A DNA stretch of 64,000 nt from the NCBI RefSeq assembly GCF_016925535.1, contig NZ_CP070496.1:3286001-3350000 (forward strand), written 5' to 3'. The stretch comes from Natronoglycomyces albus. GTDB lineage: Bacteria > Actinomycetota > Actinomycetes > Mycobacteriales > Micromonosporaceae. The position numbers were made by a program, and so were the translations under genes. This document shows, piece after piece, positions 54,959 to 63,536 of the stretch. Position 1 is the first letter of the stretch; each line of letters starts with the position of its first letter. The notes below the pieces were generated by a model. The model ran no database searches and was not told the origin of the DNA. It worked only from the letters and a program-made list of their open reading frames with translations.

Positions 54959-55855
54959 CTAGGTCGCCGCGACCGGAGCTCTCAGCCGCTTCGGCTCCCG
55001 TTGCCGCGCGGTACCCATCTGCGCCAAGACCGCCGCCGTGAGCACCACCGCTGCCCCCACCACCTGCCACAGCGTCAAGCTCTGCCCCAACACAACCCAC
55101 CCCAGGCCCGTAGCCACCAGTGGGCTAAGCAGGCCCAGAAAGCTGACGTTGGCGGGAGGCAACTGCCTGATTCCTTGAAACCACACCGCATATGCCACCG
55201 CGCCACCGATGATGGCCAGATAGGCGTATCCGGCCACGTGTGTCGTCGTCAATGTCGGCGGCATCCCCTCATAGGTCAACATCAACGGCAGCATCAACAG
55301 CCCGCCCGCCAACAGCTGCCACGCGGCCAACGCCACGGGCGGCACGTCGGCGGCCCAACGCTTGCTCAACACCACCCCGCAAGCCATGGAGACAGCGCTG
55401 GCAAAGGCCGCCCCCACGCCAATGGGGTCAATGGCAGCCTCCGCCCGCAGCACCAAGAGCGCGACGCCAGCCATTCCCGCCAGCCCGAGAAAAATCGTCC
55501 GCAGACGCAGACGCTGCGACAACAGGCCTACGGCCAGGCCTGCCACTAGGAGCGGCTGGACAGATGCCACGGTGGCGGCGACTCCGCCCGGTAGCCGATA
55601 CGCGGCGATGAACAACAACGTGAAGAACATGCCGATATTGAGGGCTCCGAGGACGGTCGCCTTGAACCACCACGAGCCCTGGGGCAGGCGACGCGCAATC
55701 ACTAGGAGCAACAGACCTGCCGGGAGGGCCCGCAATACCGCAGCCAGAAGGGGGCGATCGGGAGGCAGGTATTCGGTCGTGACGAGATAGGTGGACCCCC
55801 ACACGATCGGCGCGAAGGCCGTTGTGGCCACAATGTCCCAATTTTTACTTAGCAC
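54959..55855 (-). CDS. EamA-family (DMT) exporter
   Basis: 298 residues, ten spans in two EamA repeats (APIVWGSTYLVTTEYLP; LGALNIGMFFTLLFIAAYRLPGG; VLSKRWAADVP). Typical of RhaT/YdcZ-like small-metabolite exporters. The start is taken as GTG 55855, directly behind a TATATT -10, giving a leaderless transcript; a GTG at 55897 would place the operator inside the gene. Divergent from a MarR gene. Confidence 0.85.
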   Translation of the reverse strand: MLSKNWDIVATTAFAPIVWGSTYLVTTEYLPPDRPLLAAVLRALPAGLLLLVIARRLPQGSWWFKATVLGALNIGMFFTLLFIAAYRLPGGVAATVASVQPLLVAGLAVGLLSQRLRLRTIFLGLAGMAGVALLVLRAEAAIDPIGVGAAFASAVSMACGVVLSKRWAADVPPVALAAWQLLAGGLLMLPLMLTYEGMPPTLTTTHVAGYAYLAIIGGAVAYAVWFQGIRQLPPANVSFLGLLSPLVATGLGWVVLGQSLTLWQVVGAAVVLTAAVLAQMGTARQREPKRLRAPVAAT

Positions 55856-55879
55856 TAAGCTAATATATCTTAGTGCTAA
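55849..55879. promoter_or_regulatory. Probable MarR operator
   Basis: TTAGCACTAAG (55849-55859) and CTTAGTGCTAA (55869-55879), perfect 11-bp arms with 9 A/T bases between. A third, looser copy (GCTAAGATATAGTGC) lies over the MarR -10 region at about 55899-55913, so both divergent genes can be controlled. Confidence 0.8.
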
Positions 55880-55917
55880 ATTATTTACAAATCTCACCGC
55901 TAAGATATAGTGCGCAC

Positions 55918-56442
55918 ATGGCAGATCACGTAGACCGAGTACTGACCCAATGGGCGCAAGAACGGCCCGACCTAGACGTCTCCCCCATGGGCGTCATCGG
56001 GCGACTATCGCGACTGTCACTCATAGTCAACGCCGAGCTTCGACGCACCTTCGAGGACCACGGCCTCGACGCGGCCTCCTTCGACGTCTTGGCCACCCTG
56101 CGGCGCAACGGCCTTGACAAACCACTGACCCCGGCCGCCCTCATGCGCTCATCAATGGTCACCTCGGGAGCCATCACACAGCGGCTCGACAAGCTGGAGT
56201 CACGAGGCCTCATCACTCGCTCCCGCAACCAGATAGACGGACGCAGCCAACTCATCCGCCTGACCGAGGCTGGTAGCGCGCTCATCGACCGGGCCTTGCC
56301 CGACCACCTCAACACGGAGGATCAGCTGCTCATCGCCCTGGATGCCGAACAGCGCGAACAACTGGCCGACTTGCTACGCACCGTCTTGGAATCCCACGGC
56401 GACGCAGACCCGACCGTCCCAGCCCAGCCCACAGCGCGGTAA
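55918..56442 (+). CDS. MarR-family regulator
   Basis: 174 residues, winged helix: LTPAALMRSSMVTSGAITQRLDKLE as recognition region, SRNQIDGRSQLIRLTEAG as wing. ATG chosen; TATAGT lies 8 bases upstream, suggesting leaderless expression. Likely repressor of itself and of the divergent EamA exporter. Confidence 0.9.
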   Translation: MADHVDRVLTQWAQERPDLDVSPMGVIGRLSRLSLIVNAELRRTFEDHGLDAASFDVLATLRRNGLDKPLTPAALMRSSMVTSGAITQRLDKLESRGLITRSRNQIDGRSQLIRLTEAGSALIDRALPDHLNTEDQLLIALDAEQREQLADLLRTVLESHGDADPTVPAQPTAR

Positions 56443-56565
56443 GTCACCAACTGGCCACCACCAGCTACCCAAAGGACGCCCAGACCAACCCCTGAGGAGG
56501 AGCCGCGGCCAACCAACCCGCGATACGGTGTTTTTCCCCTTACGCGACTCATCGGGGTGGTTAAT

Positions 56566-57768
56566 ATGTTCGCGGTATTCGACCTGGAAACAACCGGTTT
56601 TTCCGCCCGAGACCGGGTCATCGAAATAGCAATAGCGCACCTAGACGCCGAGGGCAACCTCACCGATCAATGGGAGACGCTCCTCAACCCACGGCGCGAC
56701 CTGGGCTCACAAAGCATTCACGGTATCCGGGCCCGCGATGTCCGACACGCACCGACCTTCGCCCAAGTCGCTGGAGACGTAGCCGCCCAGTTGGCAGGGC
56801 GGATTCCCGTGGCACACAACGCGAACTTCGACCTTCGCATGCTCAACCAGGAATACGCTCGCCTCGGGGTGACTATCCCCCACCTGAACGAGTACGCGAT
56901 CTGCACGATGTTGTGGGCCACCCATTTTCTTCCCGGCGTCAAACGCAGCCTCACCGAATGCTGCAAAGCAGCCGGAATATCCAACGACCGCCCCCACGAG
57001 GCGATGTCAGATGTCATGGCCACAGCGCAACTGCTGAGCTTCTATCTGGACAACCTGCCCGCTGACTTTCCCTTGGAGCAACGGCACCACGAGGTCTCGC
57101 GATGGCCCTGGCCGACCTTCGCACCCAGTAACCGAACTCTGCGCCGTAGCGACGAATCCGAGCCTGGACAATTCCTCGACCGACTGGACCCACGCTCACC
57201 ACATGCCCCAGGCCCCGAACAAGCACAGACGTATCTATCTGCCCTAGGCCAAGCTCTTGTCGATCTGCACATCTCGGCCACCGAGGCAGACCAACTGGTC
57301 GCGCTGGCCCAACGCTTGCGCATCGGGCAAGCAGAGGCCGCCGATCTTCACCTCAGATATCTGCGAGCGCTCCAGGCCGCGGCAATGCGACCCGGACCCA
57401 TCAGCAAGACCCAGCGCGAAGAACTGAGACATGTGGCCGCGATGCTCGCGCTGCCACAGCAGGTTGTCGACGCGGAAATGGACTCAGTCGCGGAGGCCGA
57501 ACCTACCGAGCAGATAGTGCCCTACCGCCTACGCCGAGGGAATATCGTCGTCTTGACCGGCTCGTTCGCAGAAACCAAGGAACACTGGGCCCAACGCTGC
57601 CGCCAGGCCGGACTCGTCGTAGCCGGGAACGTCACCAAGAAAACCCGCCTCGTCGTCGCGGCCGACCCCGACACGCTCTCAGGCAAAGCCAGGACCGCGC
57701 GCGGCTACGGCATCCCCGTCATAAGTGCCCAGACCATCGACGTGGTTCTCAGCCGCATGGAGCCCTGA
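56566..57768 (+). CDS. DnaQ-like 3'-5' exonuclease with C-terminal BRCT domain
   Basis: 400 residues. DEDDh exonuclease: FDLETTG (Asp, Glu), AHNANFDLRML (Asp), RPHEAMSDVMAT (His, Asp). The middle third is helical and poorly conserved. The last ~85 residues (GNIVVLTGSF, AGLVVAGNVTKKTRLVVAAD, SGKARTARGYGIPVISAQ) are a BRCT domain as in DNA ligase. Such exonuclease-BRCT proteins occur in actinobacteria, probably in DNA repair. ATG preceded by GGGGTGG; a GTG three codons earlier is the alternative. Confidence 0.9.
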   Translation: MFAVFDLETTGFSARDRVIEIAIAHLDAEGNLTDQWETLLNPRRDLGSQSIHGIRARDVRHAPTFAQVAGDVAAQLAGRIPVAHNANFDLRMLNQEYARLGVTIPHLNEYAICTMLWATHFLPGVKRSLTECCKAAGISNDRPHEAMSDVMATAQLLSFYLDNLPADFPLEQRHHEVSRWPWPTFAPSNRTLRRSDESEPGQFLDRLDPRSPHAPGPEQAQTYLSALGQALVDLHISATEADQLVALAQRLRIGQAEAADLHLRYLRALQAAAMRPGPISKTQREELRHVAAMLALPQQVVDAEMDSVAEAEPTEQIVPYRLRRGNIVVLTGSFAETKEHWAQRCRQAGLVVAGNVTKKTRLVVAADPDTLSGKARTARGYGIPVISAQTIDVVLSRMEP

Positions 57769-57918
57769 GTGCCGATTCCAGCATGGTCGCCGCTGGCTCA
57801 AACACACGTGGAGCTGAACGGATGTCACTGCCAACGCAATGTCCCAGGCAGAGTCTAAAATCGCTGACCAAGCATCGCCAATTCGCTGGTCGCATAGCCC
57901 CGACCGGCCCAAGCCGCC

Positions 57919-58437
57919 ATGGACATTGACATGACTACTAAGGCCCACCTACGTAAGAGCGCACTTTCCAACCCTGAGGTTGTCGAAGGCTCCCACAACG
58001 GGACCCCGATCTTTACCATCGCAGGCACCGAGTTCGTCTCACTGGACTCGGATTCGTCCGTTCGGCTAAGTCTGAGGCGAGCCGAGGCCGAGGAGTTGAT
58101 CGCCCAGTTCCCGACCGCGCAATGGGACGGAAATGTGGCGCTGCTACCCATCGCTGACATCGACGGCCAAGCGCTCAACTACTGGATACGGCGCGCCTGG
58201 TTCACCTGTGCCCCAGATGAACTCGCGGCCCGAGCTTCCGCTGCCGATGAAGCCACACCAGGCACGGTCGGTGATTTGCCCAAGGCCATCGGGCGACCAG
58301 CCACTCAGGCACTAGCCAATGCGGGCATTACCACGCTCGAACAGGTAGCCCGCCTCACGGACGCGCAGCTAAAGGCCCTGCATGGGGTCGGACCAAAAGC
58401 AGTGAGAATCTTGCGAGAGAGCATCGACGGCCACTGA
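57919..58437 (+). CDS. MmcQ/YjbR-like protein fused to a helix-hairpin-helix domain
   Basis: 172 residues. N-terminal MmcQ/YjbR fold (LSNPEVVEGSHNGTPIFTIAG, VSLDSDSSVRLSLRR, NYWIRRAWFTCAPDELAA). The last ~55 residues, GDLPKAIGRPATQALANAGI, TTLEQVARLTDAQLKALHGV and GPKAVRILRES, form a helix-hairpin-helix DNA-binding unit. The start could be ATG 57919 or 57931. Its position downstream of the exonuclease would fit a DNA-related role. Confidence 0.75.
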   Translation: MDIDMTTKAHLRKSALSNPEVVEGSHNGTPIFTIAGTEFVSLDSDSSVRLSLRRAEAEELIAQFPTAQWDGNVALLPIADIDGQALNYWIRRAWFTCAPDELAARASAADEATPGTVGDLPKAIGRPATQALANAGITTLEQVARLTDAQLKALHGVGPKAVRILRESIDGH

Positions 58438-58599
58438 CAAGTGCCAAATGCGCACCCAAGCTGTCCGATGTCCCGGACCTCTGCGGGTCGGGTTGGCCGG
58501 TGGCCGATCCCGAAGCACTAGGAGGCGGTGCGCCGGGTCGGGTTGAAGGGGTCGGCCGTCCAGATAGCCCAGATGATCGACCCCCAGCCAAACCGCATG

Positions 58600-58740
58600 T
58601 CACAAGCAATTGGGCAATGCTTTGAATTCGTATCCTTGCTCGATCATGTGTGGCACCACGATACTGACCGCTTCGACCGTTTGCGGGCGATCGCCTCCCG
58701 CGTCATGTAGGAGGACGTTGACGATGTGGTCGGCTCCGGC
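58600..58740 (-). pseudogene. C-terminal fragment of a polysaccharide deacetylase
   Basis: The frame reads VNVLLHDAGGDRPQTVEAV and IEQGYEFKALPNCL, the final motif (LLHDAGGDR) and end of NodB-type deacetylases of the chitooligosaccharide type. Nothing upstream in any frame resembles the rest of the domain. Confidence 0.6.
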
Positions 58741-58911
58741 CACAAAGCCGAATGAACGCTTCTTCGGCGCGTGATTCTGTTGTGACACTATGGAAATAGT
58801 GAGCCTGGTCAGGTTTCGCACTGCGACTTTGGAGCACCAAAAATCCACTTTAGATACTGCATGCGGGTATCCGTTGGCCGCACTCGCCCCTTGATCTGGA
58901 ACCCCTGCGAC

Positions 58912-59010
58912 GAGGTTATGCACAAGTGCGAATTAAAGGCCGCAGGAGGCGAAGTTTGCGCTCCTCAACGAGCCGACGAGAACCCCGAAAGTGCCTTTTG
59001 CGCAATCCTC
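58912..59010 (-). mobile_element. 99-bp MITE-like repeat, copy 2
   Basis: Ends GAGGTTATGCACAAG (58912-58926) and CTTTTGCGCAATCCTC (58995-59010) are imperfect inverted repeats related to the IS5-type ends. The interior is about 85 percent identical to copy 1, including the 17-base block AGGAGGCGAAGTTTGCG. Confidence 0.7.
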
Positions 59011-59053
59011 AATCCACGGGCAATGTCGGGGTGCGCCACTAGGCTGCACGGTC

Positions 59054-59674
59054 ATGACACAACGACACCGGGTCATCGTGGAGGCCCATCTCATCTTGCG
59101 CCGGCGCAGCGCTGACGGAGTTGGCCGCGAGATCCTCTTTGGCCTCAGACACAACACCGGCTATGCCGACGGCCGCTTTCATTTGCCCTCTGGCCACCTT
59201 GAGGCCGGTGAGTCGATTGAGGAGGCTCTCATTCGCGAAGCGCGCGAAGAGGTGTGCCTCGACCTCACACCGCACGATGTGCGTTTCAGTCACGTGACTC
59301 ACCGTTCCTGCGAAGGCGGCCGCATCGGCTACTTCTTCACCGTCGACTCCTATCAGGGCAAGCCCACCAATGGCGAGCCCGACAAGTGTCGCGAACTGGC
59401 CTGGTTTCGCGAAGACGCGCTACCTGGGTCACTGCTGGACTACTGCCGCCAAGCCCTGGCGCACATTAGTGAGGACCGCCTCTTCTCAACCTTCACCTGT
59501 CATTGCTGTTTAGGAATATGGCGTCACCACCGCCTCGCCCTCGGCTTGCGCCCCATCAACGGTGGTGATATCGAAGGCGAAAGTCCACTCCCCCTCCTCG
59601 GGGAGGGTGATCTCTCCTCCGAGAATGCCTCCGCGCAACTCCACGAGACGAATCGTCCGCATTTGGTCGCCTGA
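59054..59674 (+). CDS. Nudix hydrolase with run-on C-terminus
   Basis: 206 residues. Nudix box GHLEAGESIEEALIREAREEVCL fits G-x5-E-x7-REA-x-EE, though Cys stands where Gly is usual near its end. After residue ~150 (ALAHISEDRLFS) family similarity stops; the frame runs another ~55 codons through the 3' end of the convergent copper gene, as if the original stop near 59490 had been lost. Start ATG without ribosome site; TAGGCT lies 8 bases upstream, so possibly leaderless. Confidence 0.8.
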   Translation: MTQRHRVIVEAHLILRRRSADGVGREILFGLRHNTGYADGRFHLPSGHLEAGESIEEALIREAREEVCLDLTPHDVRFSHVTHRSCEGGRIGYFFTVDSYQGKPTNGEPDKCRELAWFREDALPGSLLDYCRQALAHISEDRLFSTFTCHCCLGIWRHHRLALGLRPINGGDIEGESPLPLLGEGDLSSENASAQLHETNRPHLVA

Positions 59675-61171
59675 CTGGCCGAACGATGCTTCCCACTCCT
59701 CCAGCGGCATCAAGTCGCCAGAGTCGGCCTCGTTGATGAGAATGCGAATCGAATTATTGCCCACCCGTCCGGGGTCCAAGGTGATCGTCGCGGTGAACTC
59801 ATCGGTGTTGACGATCGTCGATAGTTCGGTCACCGCAGCCTGGTCGGCCTCATAGTTGGCCACTCGCGCGGGGACCGTCTGCACCAGCACCACCACGACC
59901 ATGAGCACAGCCAGCGCGAGTGCCACCTCGATGGCGATCAGTCGACGCAGGAGAGTGCGCGCCTGGCCGCTTTGTTTGCGTACCACTCGGCGGGAGAAGA
60001 AAGCGACGAAGACAATCAGGCTTAGGCCTGCCGCCTTGGCCAGGATCATCTGTCCATATGAGGTGTTGAAAAGCGAGGTGATGCTGTCGATCTCGACAAA
60101 CGAGTTTGCCACGCCGGCGGCGAACAGCGTGGCGATGAGGTATCCGGCCCAGGTGGACCAGGAGGTCACAACATTGTGGTCTCCTGGGCCGGCATATCGC
60201 AGCACGATCACCAGCAGCACGATGAGCCCGCCGAGCCACGCGGTCGCGGCTGCCAGGTGCAGGGTGTCGGCGCTAATGGCGGTGACGGGGTGGCCCGAAG
60301 CGATCGCGTGACCGGTCATGGGCCAGGTCGCGGACAGGGCTAGGGCAAAAGCGCCAAGTCCTAGTTTCATTGGCACAGGCTGGTCGGTCTCGGAGACGAT
60401 GAAGGTGCGCAGTAGTGGCAATGCCATGAGCACGACTAGTAGCCGCAGCATGTGCCCGACCCCGACCCAGGACAGGAGGAACGCCTCCAGTGCCTCCCCA
60501 GTAACCCCACCTAGTGAGACACCGTTGGTGTAGGCGGTTTGGAAATAGATCCCGGCCATGGCGGTGGCGGCGACGGCGGCTAGGCCGGTGGCGATGAGTT
60601 TTCCGGCCAGCGCGCGTTGGCGCAGGTTACAGCCGACTAGGAGCACTCCCGTACCGAGTGCCAGTGCTAGGCCCAGGTAGCCGATATAGCGGTTGAGGTA
60701 GACGAACGCTTGGGTTGTGGGGTCGCCGTCGAGGCTGAGGGCGTCGGAGTCGGGTATGTCGCTGGTGTCGTTGATGGAGAAGGTGAAGGTTCCAGCGATG
60801 GGGTGCCCGTCGTCGGAGACGACTCGGTAGGACACGAGGTAGGTGCCGTCGGGCAGGTCTTCGCGAAGGGCGATGGACAGGGCGGTTCCGTTGTCTGTCG
60901 ATAGGTCGCCATCGGCTAGGTCGGCCCGTTCTCCAGTGGGGGCAACGACGCCGGTCGCGGCGGCGATGGGGGTGACCTTCTCGTTGAATTGAATGTGGAC
61001 GGCTTCGGGGACGTCGGTGACGACTTCGCTGGCTGCGGGGGTGGTGGTGGTGACAACGGCGTGGGCGGAGGCGGGGCTGGCGGGGAGGAAGGAAAGTATT
61101 CCGGCAAGAATCAACGCGCCAAGCGCATACGCCGCGAGGGGGACGAAACGGTGTACTTGGGGAGATCTCAT
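59510..61171 (-). CDS. CopC-CopD fusion copper protein
   Basis: 553 residues. Signal peptide ending PASPASAHA; the mature N-terminal His and the later DGHPIAGTF are the CopC copper ligands region. CopD follows (~160-425) with eight spans (GYLGLALALGTGVLLVG; LHLAAATAWLGGLIVLLVIV). A further extracytoplasmic domain of ~120 residues closes the protein. Involved in copper handling across the membrane. It overlaps the Nudix gene tail to tail by 165 bases. Confidence 0.9.
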   Translation of the reverse strand: MRSPQVHRFVPLAAYALGALILAGILSFLPASPASAHAVVTTTTPAASEVVTDVPEAVHIQFNEKVTPIAAATGVVAPTGERADLADGDLSTDNGTALSIALREDLPDGTYLVSYRVVSDDGHPIAGTFTFSINDTSDIPDSDALSLDGDPTTQAFVYLNRYIGYLGLALALGTGVLLVGCNLRQRALAGKLIATGLAAVAATAMAGIYFQTAYTNGVSLGGVTGEALEAFLLSWVGVGHMLRLLVVLMALPLLRTFIVSETDQPVPMKLGLGAFALALSATWPMTGHAIASGHPVTAISADTLHLAAATAWLGGLIVLLVIVLRYAGPGDHNVVTSWSTWAGYLIATLFAAGVANSFVEIDSITSLFNTSYGQMILAKAAGLSLIVFVAFFSRRVVRKQSGQARTLLRRLIAIEVALALAVLMVVVVLVQTVPARVANYEADQAAVTELSTIVNTDEFTATITLDPGRVGNNSIRILINEADSGDLMPLEEWEASFGQSGDQMRTIRLVELRGGILGGEITLPEEGEWTFAFDITTVDGAQAEGEAVVTPYS

Positions 61172-61742
61172 ATTTACGAAACTAACCTAACTATTAGACG
61201 GATGTCTATACGTTGTCGGCGGCCAACCCCGCCTGACGGCGGATTCGTTCCCCGAATGTCTATGGCACGACGCGCGAGGGGGACCCCGGCGCATGGCTCA
61301 GGTTCGTCACCCATAATGACGGGTAGCTAACCTGAGGCGCAGACTGACCGCTCCGGCAGTGAACCAAGAAGTGACTGCCGCCGCCGTCACGAACAATGAG
61401 CGCTTTGAGCAGGGAAAAGAGGGGACCCTACTCAATTAGCTCTTCCCCGGCGACAAGCGAGGCATCGTCTCGAAAGGTATTCGACGCCGGGAAGCACCAG
61501 GATGGCAGCCGAGACCACACTTCTACTCGGACGGCCCTGCGCCACCTCCACAGTCGACGCGGGGCCACCGGCCGCTACCGGGCGACCGAGCAAGAGCTCG
61601 GGTAGCGTGGCGGGCGGGCCGAGGCCCGCTCCGCCGGGTACGTCCAGGCTCGCGGAAGCGTAGTTTCTGGATGACCCTCTCTGACCCGCACATACCGTCC
61701 GGGTCATCAACGTCGAGTCGATATCGAGGAGCGACGCACAGC
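61172..61742. other. Intergenic region between divergent copper and DsbA-like genes
   Basis: About 570 bases. TAGAC-GGAT-GTCTA (61195-61208) just upstream of the copper gene is a possible operator. Further right only G/C-rich imperfect hairpins are seen; no gene supported. Confidence 0.5.
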
Positions 61743-62492
61743 ATGGGGAAGAAATCGGAACGCCGTGAGGCCGCGATGGCGATGCGCAAGCACCAAGAGG
61801 CGGAAGCGCGTCGCAAGAAGATCCTGTTCGGTGGGGCGATTGGGGCAGCCGTGCTGCTGATCGGTGGCCTCATTGTGGCAGGCATCTGGATGAACACCGA
61901 GGATGAGCGCGACGTGGTACAACCGGCTGCCTCCCACAGCGATGATGGTGGTTTGGTCCTCGGAAACGGGGAGACTGAACTGACCGTCTACCTGGACTTC
62001 AGCTGCCCGGGTTGCCAGTACTTCGAACTCACTTATGGCGAACAGATCAAAGAGTGGGTGAACAACGACCAGATCACGTTGAACTACCACCCGGTCAACT
62101 TCCTCACTCGGGTCGGCGACCAGTTCTCGCTGCGAGCGGGAGCGGCCTCGGTATGCGCCGCCGATGAAGGCGAGCAAGAATACCTCGACTTCACTTTGGC
62201 AATGTTCCAAAACCAGCCGGAAAGCGCCTCACAGAACGTGACAGACTCTGAAATCATCACGATCGGCGAAGGCGTCGGCCTGGGCCAGAGCTTTGCCGAC
62301 TGTGTCAATGACGGTCGCTACCTGGGTTGGATTAGCGAAGGTTCGCAAGAGGCACGTGACGCGGGTATCGAGGGGACGCCGAGCGTCATCGTCAATGGCA
62401 ACACCATTGGCAACGATGACGTGGTCGCCGAAGTGGAAGCCGCGATCGCCGAGGCCGGTGGCGAAGAGCCCACCGATGGCGAGGACACCTAA
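61743..62492 (+). CDS. DsbA-like thiol-disulfide oxidoreductase, membrane-anchored
   Basis: 249 residues. A charged N-terminus (~33, Lys/Arg/Glu-rich), one span (ILFGGAIGAAVLLIGGLIVAG) and an extracytoplasmic DsbA/thioredoxin_4 domain with the active site DFSCPGCQYFE (CxxC) and cis-Pro loop EGTPSVIVNG. Two further Cys (VCAADEG, FADCVND) could be a second disulfide. Acidic C-terminus. ATG with GGAG ~10 bases upstream; an upstream GTG-type frame is open but not conserved. Confidence 0.88.
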   Translation: MGKKSERREAAMAMRKHQEAEARRKKILFGGAIGAAVLLIGGLIVAGIWMNTEDERDVVQPAASHSDDGGLVLGNGETELTVYLDFSCPGCQYFELTYGEQIKEWVNNDQITLNYHPVNFLTRVGDQFSLRAGAASVCAADEGEQEYLDFTLAMFQNQPESASQNVTDSEIITIGEGVGLGQSFADCVNDGRYLGWISEGSQEARDAGIEGTPSVIVNGNTIGNDDVVAEVEAAIAEAGGEEPTDGEDT

Positions 62493-63047
62493 TCACCGGC
62501 TGGGCACTCCTCAGAGTGACGCTTTAGTCCAGCTCCCAGTTTACGCCGTCACGAGGTCGTTGGGGCGGCAAAGGCTGGTAACACCAAGCGCGGGTTCATA
62601 CCTAGTGGGTATGAACCCGCGCTTGGTGCTTCGGGAGGAGCTGGGCGAACATTGACTAGATCGAGCCCACTGGAAGTGGCGTCTAAGCAGGTAGACCAAC
62701 CAGCTATAGCCTGGAACGTTTCGTATGCGCACGTTTCGATTTGCCACTCCTTTCGCAGGCCATCGGTAGGCGAAGCCATAGGCGTACAGCCGGGCTGAGG
62801 AATGCCTCGGACTCCACCATCCCCAATGGGCTTTTTAACCGAAGGCACTTCTGCCTTCCTCAATGGAGACAACAAGCCAATGTGGATTTTAGTAGTCGAG
62901 CACATCTCCACCCACATTGATAGCCAAGTGGCACAACGGATGGTAAAGAACTGTCCGTTCTCGCATAGGCGAGTATCCTGTTAGTAGGAATCCCCAACCC
63001 ACCCAGTTAGAGACCAACCCCAGACTTCCACGCAGCAAAGGGAAACC
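62493..63047. other. Intergenic region
   Basis: About 555 bases with the hairpin at 62582-62628 and otherwise nothing I can support; it becomes A/T-richer towards the next gene, where a promoter is expected (CTGTTAGTAGGAATC). Confidence 0.5.
62582..62628 (+). terminator. Terminator hairpin after the DsbA-like gene
   Basis: A perfect 21-bp inverted repeat (62582-62602 and 62608-62628) with a 5-base loop, no T-run. Confidence 0.75.
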
Positions 63048-63536
63048 ATGAGCACCCCAGATTCCCCTGCCCAATTTGTCCTAAACGCTGACGACCTTGC
63101 CGCCTCGGGTGTGGTCGTGGACCTAGCTGAGCTCGACCTTTTCAACCAAAAGATGGGTGAGCTGCTGTCAGTACTCAGACAGGTAGACCACGCGCTGGAG
63201 AAACGGGACCTCTCCGTGCTGCCCGGATTCGCCTCACGGGCGGTGAATGCCGACATGACATCGCTACCAATCGGCACCTTCGAGGACGCGGTGGAGGTCA
63301 ACCGCCGCTATCGCGAGTCCGTCTTCGCCCAGCGCAGAGACGAGATCGGCCGCATATTGTGGGGCACCGAGGTATGCGGGCATGTAGCCAAGAACTCCCG
63401 CGAACGCTATGCGGCTACCGAAGACCATTTGCGTGCCGAGCACCAAAACATCGAGCATGAGATCGACGCGATCAGGCGAGGAAAGAAACGCCAGATCACC
63501 TCGACGGCCCCCAGCGAAGTGGAGCCAACCCCGTGA
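63048..63536 (+). CDS. Unknown small helical protein coupled to a WXG-like gene
   Basis: 162 residues, mostly helical and charged (LDLFNQKMGELLSVLRQVDH; RAEHQNIEHEIDAIRRGKKR). No signal peptide. AAAGGGAAACC precedes the ATG. The stop overlaps the next GTG start (GTGA). Size, helix content and the neighbour fit the small partner proteins found beside type VII secretion substrates, but no motif proves it. Confidence 0.65.
   Translation: MSTPDSPAQFVLNADDLAASGVVVDLAELDLFNQKMGELLSVLRQVDHALEKRDLSVLPGFASRAVNADMTSLPIGTFEDAVEVNRRYRESVFAQRRDEIGRILWGTEVCGHVAKNSRERYAATEDHLRAEHQNIEHEIDAIRRGKKRQITSTAPSEVEPTP

Larger units (their letters stand above)
58438..59053. other. Intergenic region with deacetylase remnant and repeat
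   Basis: No intact gene. Contains a NodB fragment on the minus strand (58600-58740) and the second copy of the ~100-bp repeat (58912-59010). Confidence 0.6.

Noticed and set aside
62549-62917. Minus-strand 122-codon frame in the spacer after the DsbA-like gene
   Set aside because: Runs through a terminator hairpin, lacks a ribosome site and family similarity.
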